Shown piece after piece: positions 60,040-64,000 of a stretch of 64,000 nt of DNA. The notes under the pieces were generated by a model. That model saw only the letters and a list, made by a program, of their open reading frames with translations. It ran no database searches and was not told the DNA's origin. The first letter of the stretch is position 1; each line of letters opens with the position of its first letter. The DNA is from Symsagittifera roscoffensis. Its lineage: Eukaryota; Xenacoelomorpha; Acoela; Convolutidae. The DNA is taken from assembly GCF_963678635.1 (NCBI RefSeq), contig NC_087063.1, positions 44,806,101 to 44,870,100 on the forward strand, given 5' to 3'. The translations under genes and the position numbers were made by a program.

Positions 60040-60541
60040 AAGACTAATCGTATCAAGGCGAAGTCCTGAATGTTGCGACTGCCTTTTAAGGTTTATGGAG
60101 CAGTATTAAAACAAAAAAAAATGTAATAAAAATAAAACGAAATTTTTTTTTATGAATTCATCCCCCCACACGCCATATAAAGTACAGGAGAATAGATTTT
60201 GCTCATTGTAACAAGTCATTATGGCAAATAAGCGTCTTTCAACCAATTTGGAACGATTTCTGAGACGGATTAAATTTCCGCTTACGCGTTAATAGCGCGA
60301 AATATATCGCGCGTTAATTGTCCCAAATTGGCCGAAATGGCAATCTTTAAACCCCCATAACTTTACGAAAAATGATCACAGGTGAAATATCTTTCCAAAT
60401 TTAAGCTCAGGACACCAATACCTTTTGAATGATAAAAAAAAATTCATCAAAAATGGCTAGTTAAAAAATCGAAATTTATCTGAAGAAAAAAACTCACCCC
60501 TAGCATAAAAATTCTGTTATTTTCGTATCGAAAGTCGGAAC
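60040..60541. repeat. dispersed repeat family C, inverted copy
   Basis: Near full-length reverse complement of 22035-22490. It begins AATCGTATCAAGGCGAAGTC, has GTTGCGACT near 60072 and ends AAAGTCGGAAC. The shared interior has CGCGCGTTAATTGTCCCAAA and CGAAAAATGATCACAGGTGA. Confidence 0.65.
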
Positions 60542-60815
60542 AATAATAATAAATTGTTACCAAGTGAAGTCATTACAAAAACGGAATTACAAATTAAGAA
60601 ATATGATACAAAAACGTCACTTGAGAGAGCGCCATTAGACTACATTAAGCCTGTTTGATGATATGATGTGAGAAGTTGACATTGAAAAGGAACCAAAATA
60701 GAGCATCGAAACTTTCTTGGAGAAAAGTTTTTGATGCTTACTAGCACATTTGGTTCTCTTTATGCTCTGACTGTTATGTTTTGAGAGCAAAAAGATAATT
60801 TTGCCAGAATAGTAG

Positions 60816-61454
60816 CCCGCACTCATTAAAAAGAGAAAATAATGGATTATATTATAATTATAATTGTACTTTTAGCAAAATTATAATGAAATATAAGCGC
60901 CAATTTTAGATGTTTAAAAGATTTATGATCCATTATAATAATCAAATTTTTGGTGACTTTTCAATAGTTTATAATCAATTATAATTGATTTTAATTTTTC
61001 CGAAAATCTCTTATATTCTCTTATAATATCTTATAAACTATTATAATCTATTATAATTGATTGTAAACCCTTTCTCCATCAAAATATTATTTCACAAAAA
61101 AAAATCAGCTAGAAGGGATAATAAGTTAGCTACTCTACATGAAAACTAAAAAGAAGTAAGAAATCAGTAAACAAAAAACAGTAAGAAAGTAAACAGTAAA
61201 TATTTTAATTTGTTACTGTTTACCGTTTACTGTTTGCTTGGTGTCTATAAGAAAAGATACCAACTGAAAAGCACGCAAACAAAACAAAATGAAGCGATGA
61301 CGTTTGTTGAATAAAAACAGATTATCCTCGATTAAAAATAGTAACATTATAATCTATTTTTAATCGATTATAATCGATTCTTTTTGAAATTTATGGATAA
61401 TGACCTTAAAAATACATTTAAATCTATTATTTTCTCTTTTTACTGAGTACGGGA
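60816..61454. mobile_element. inverted-repeat element with TTATAAT-rich core (family D)
   Basis: Left end CCCGCACTCATTAAAAAGAG; right end, reverse-complemented, CCCGTACTCAGTAAAAAGAG; both continue AAAATAAT, so the TIR is about 30 bp. The core is packed with TATAATTGATTATAATC-type palindromes and a smaller AAACAGTAAA hairpin at 61170-61250. It encodes no protein. The target duplication is not clear (possibly AG). Confidence 0.6.
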
Positions 61455-62235
61455 GTCCTATTTTTTTTAACCTCCGGCGCCTCATACGAGCACCATTTTT
61501 ATGATGTAACGAGTGATTATGAAGTCAATTAGGTTTGCCGTGGCCTAACTAGTCTGTTTATCAATTTTCATAATAATCGAAGGCTATTTTTTGCTCTTTT
61601 CCCCCCACCGCACTTAAGCATCAATTTCATGGAGTAAGGTTGGGCTTTCTAAGGTTAAGCATGAAGGCCAAATATGTTTTTTTATTGCCTAGGTAGCTCG
61701 CATACCAATTTTCAATTAGAAATTGTAATCAAAAACCCTGTGTAAAAGTTTGCACTTGGGGGAAAGGGAAAAGAGCCCAATTTATTCATGTGAAGTTACT
61801 TTTACTTGCAAAATTTCACAAGTGGGAGGGGAAGGAAATTTTATTTGTAAAGTGTCACAAGTGGGAAGGGAGGAAGAAAAAGAAAAAAGACCCAATATTA
61901 GGAAAACAATTTTAGAAAACCGTTTCATAAATTAGGTTCATACTGCTACTTTTTACTCCCATACTACGGCGTTTTTATTCACTGGCCTGCATTTTTGTTA
62001 AGTATTTTTTTTCACGCTCTCGGGTGCCATGAAAATAAGCATGCGGAATAATTAGGCTGTGATAAGTATGTTTGCTTGTCATACGTAACCTTATAAGGGT
62101 TAAGGCAGAGTTGCTAGTGCTTGGGTTGATTTTTTTAGAGAAAAAAAATCTGGAAAAAAGTGCTTCATTGTTCTTGAAAGTTCAATCATCTTTCAACGAA
62201 AAATTATTAAAAAGGTCCAAAAATTATTAAATTGT
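61455..62235. other. non-coding intronic DNA
   Basis: No gene. Two to three imperfect repeats of CAAAATTTCACAAGTGGGAG lie around 61795-61870. Confidence 0.45.
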
Positions 62236-63311
62236 TTTTCTTTTGTTTTTTTTTCTTTTTGTTTGATTGTTCCGACAAAATTTTAACAAGTTTAAAGACT
62301 TGCCTTTGGAATCCAGGAACATACAGACACAAAATTGTGCGCCTATCCACCCGGGTTGACCAAAAATGCTACTCAACTCATAATACAATTTTCATATATG
62401 AAAAAATGCTAACCATACACTTTTCATGCAATTCCATAAGTACAGAAAACTGCTTGAAAGGTCTATGGTTAGTGATTTTTCATTTATGGAAATTGTTTTA
62501 CTAGCATTTTTCCATAAACCAAAATTATTGATTTCTTTTAATTTAACTTCTCAAAATTTTTTGGTTGTGTACGTAACCGAACATAAGTGACAAAAACATT
62601 GGTTTCTGAAACGTAGAGTTTGACCGTCGCGCATTAAAAACGCCTTGGAAATGGCCTGAAATGTCCTAATTCTGTCTTACACAAATGATATAACGAAACT
62701 ATCAAACTTTTAAACATTGGCAAAAATTTTCAACGATGAATTTTTTAAAATTAGAAATTTTAAAATATCAGACATTGAGCAAGGCATGCATAAACATGCA
62801 ATACAAATGAAAGAGGAATTTTTAGCGTTTTTGAAAAAAAGTTTTTCAGCGAAAAGGAAGAAAACTCAATATTAGAGTATCCAGGACTACGTTATACACA
62901 AAAAAAATTAAATTTTGCTTAGAATTTTTTTTTGAAAAATGTTTGTTCGAGTACAAATTCGACTCGCGGTTGAAAAAAAAATACAAAAAATATTTCAGGG
63001 CCAATTTAAAAATTACTTTGAAAATTTTTTGTTGTCGCCATCAAAAAAATACTAGTCATACAATTTCCATACATGGAAATTGTAAGATAAGCATTTTTTT
63101 GACAAAAAGTTTTTCTTTTTTATTTATTACGATACATCGAATTTTATGCCAAAACAAGAAAAAATTTCTTCGAAAATTCTATGCCACCATTTTAGCAAAA
63201 TGTATGAAATTTGTATGACTAGTATTTTTTCATGGACTTAGTTTATGGAATTGTATGATTAGCATTTTTGGTCTATGAAGATTAACCTGGGCAGTGCACA
63301 GTTTGGCCTCG
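62236..63311. mobile_element. TA-flanked MITE (family A), copy 3, inverted and interrupted
   Basis: The reverse complement of family A runs from about 62236 to 62349 and resumes at 63292-63311 with CAGTGCACAGTTTGGCCTCG, followed by TA. Between them sits a family B MITE. The other terminus is lost near 62236. Confidence 0.75.
62350..63291. mobile_element. CCCGGG-ended MITE (family B), nested in family A
   Basis: 942 bp. Starts CCCGGGTTGACCAAAAATGC and ends AGCATTTTTGGTC...TTAACCTGGG. The host MITE reads TATCCA before and CAGTGC after, so CA (62348-62349 and 63292-63293) is the 2-bp target duplication. The interior has many ATACAATTTCCAT / ATGGAAATTGTA hairpins. It may be a larger family member or itself carry extra DNA. 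Confidence 0.8.
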
Positions 63312-63397
63312 TATCGACAGTTTTGTTTAGCTCCATTTTGCAAGCAATTAAGTTCCTCTTTTTATAATTCAAAATTGGATAATTCAGCTTCTTTTAG

Positions 63398-63479
63398 GTA
63401 CCAACTCCTGGCGTATTACCTCATACCTTTAATTGTGATTGGGACAACATACGCTCTCATCATACGCAAGCTTTATAAG
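63398..63479 (+). CDS. class A GPCR, exon 4 (TM5)
   Basis: 82 bp: one base completes the tryptophan split with exon 3, then 27 codons. TM5 reads YYLIPLIVIGTTYALIIRK, with P5.50 and Y5.58 properly spaced, and ends KLYK at the start of ICL3. The acceptor is CTTTTAG|G and the donor AAG|GTTAGA, phase 0. Confidence 0.92.
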
Positions 63480-63538
63480 GTTAGAAATGTTGCTTTTTCG
63501 CCTTCGCCCCTAAAAACTACTGCTGAAAAATAACTTCA

Positions 63539-63589
<51 letters not shown>

Positions 63590-63697
63590 CTTGAAATGTT
63601 CTTTCGATACTAGTATCGATACATAACATTTTGAATTGATATTGGTGTGCACTCGTGTTTACGTCTACAAGAAACAGGATTCTTGAATTCATTTCAG
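63480..63697 (+). other. GPCR intron 4 (218 bp) with microsatellites
   Basis: GTTAGA to TTCATTTCAG. Contains a (CT)n run of about 32 bp directly followed by four to five ATCT units (63542-63592). Confidence 0.88.
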
Positions 63698-63797
63698 GCC
63701 AAAATGGACAAAGCACTCTGTCAAGATACTGTTCGCAACACCGCTGGAGGAGCGAGTGGCAATCAGAAGGAGTGCGGCGGAAGGCAAACGTCCAATG
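63698..63797 (+). CDS. class A GPCR, exon 5 (part of ICL3)
   Basis: 33 codons plus one base, ending at CAATG|GTAAGG. It is hydrophilic, with several Gly, Gln, Lys and Cys residues, as expected for a third intracellular loop that couples to G proteins. TM6, TM7 and the C-terminus lie beyond the window, so the gene is partial here. Confidence 0.8.
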
Positions 63798-64000
63798 GTA
63801 AGGTTATGATGTAAGGTTCTCCCATGACTTCCCAATTGCTAATGATTGCAAAATTCCATCGCAAAAAACACGTCCTTGAGTTGCAAAGAAACTTTGCTCA
63901 ACAAATTAATTTCGTCTGCAATGTGCTAAATGTAATTATACAGAACTTCATTGTAAAACAGATTTTGACCAGAAGACTTGACAAGATGACTCTTATCAGG
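63798..64000. other. start of GPCR intron 5, cut by window edge
   Basis: Begins GTAAGG. No further exon is visible. Confidence 0.7.

Larger units (their letters stand above)
59603..63397 (+). other. GPCR intron 3 (about 3.8 kb)
   Basis: GTCTGT donor and GCTTCTTTTAG acceptor, phase 2. It contains repeat family C (60040-60541), an inverted-repeat element (60816-61454), GTGGGAGG-type short repeats (about 61780-61870) and nested MITEs (62236-63311). Confidence 0.85.

Noticed and set aside
1-64000. CRISPR arrays, bacterial operons, rRNA genes
   Set aside because: Nothing of the kind is visible; introns, microsatellites and transposon types indicate animal nuclear DNA.

Overview
The window looks like nuclear DNA of an AT-rich metazoan, most likely an invertebrate. 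It has an intron-containing class A GPCR gene, long introns full of repeats, microsatellites, a LINE, Ty3/Gypsy elements and many small terminal-inverted-repeat (TIR) elements. I cannot name the species.

The only host gene I can support firmly is a partial rhodopsin-type GPCR on the + strand. It has five coding exons (23222-23548, 24036-24141, 59305-59602, 63398-63479, 63698-63797) and runs off the right edge before TM6. The exons join in compatible phases and give normal class A spacing. Intron 2 is about 35 kb. By phase and protein spacing its donor begins GA (GAAAGT), not GT. That is either a rare GA-AG intron or a lesion.

Layout. 1-1.5 kb: one weak exon-like stretch on the minus strand. 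1.5-7.0 kb: a recent 2.7-2.8 kb direct tandem duplication carrying a hAT-like MITE in each copy. 7-11.5 kb: a TA-flanked MITE and a degenerate satellite of about 165 bp. 11.5-13.5 kb: a decayed LINE. 15.2 kb: a CCCGGG-ended MITE. 15.6-20.2 kb: an old, heavily broken Ty3/Gypsy fossil on the minus strand. 21-22.5 kb: two more MITE-like repeats. 23.2-64 kb: the GPCR gene and its introns.

Inside intron 2 sits a 17.8-kb LTR element (24700-42503) in the same orientation as the gene, with two 410-bp LTRs about 98% identical. It landed in a CTTT microsatellite. It has Gag, protease, RT/RNase H, integrase and an Env-like glycoprotein region, plus three extra coding-like regions I cannot assign. It is broken in roughly a dozen or more places. 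The rest of intron 2 holds a hAT-like MITE, a tRNA-like SINE head, a 292-bp tandem duplication in ATCGATTTAAAT-rich DNA, a palindrome of about 400 bp, and an ancient direct segmental duplication (47.4-50.2 versus 50.2-55.8 kb) whose second copy gained MITE insertions. Intron 3 has two more inverted-repeat elements, including one MITE nested in another with a readable 2-bp target duplication.
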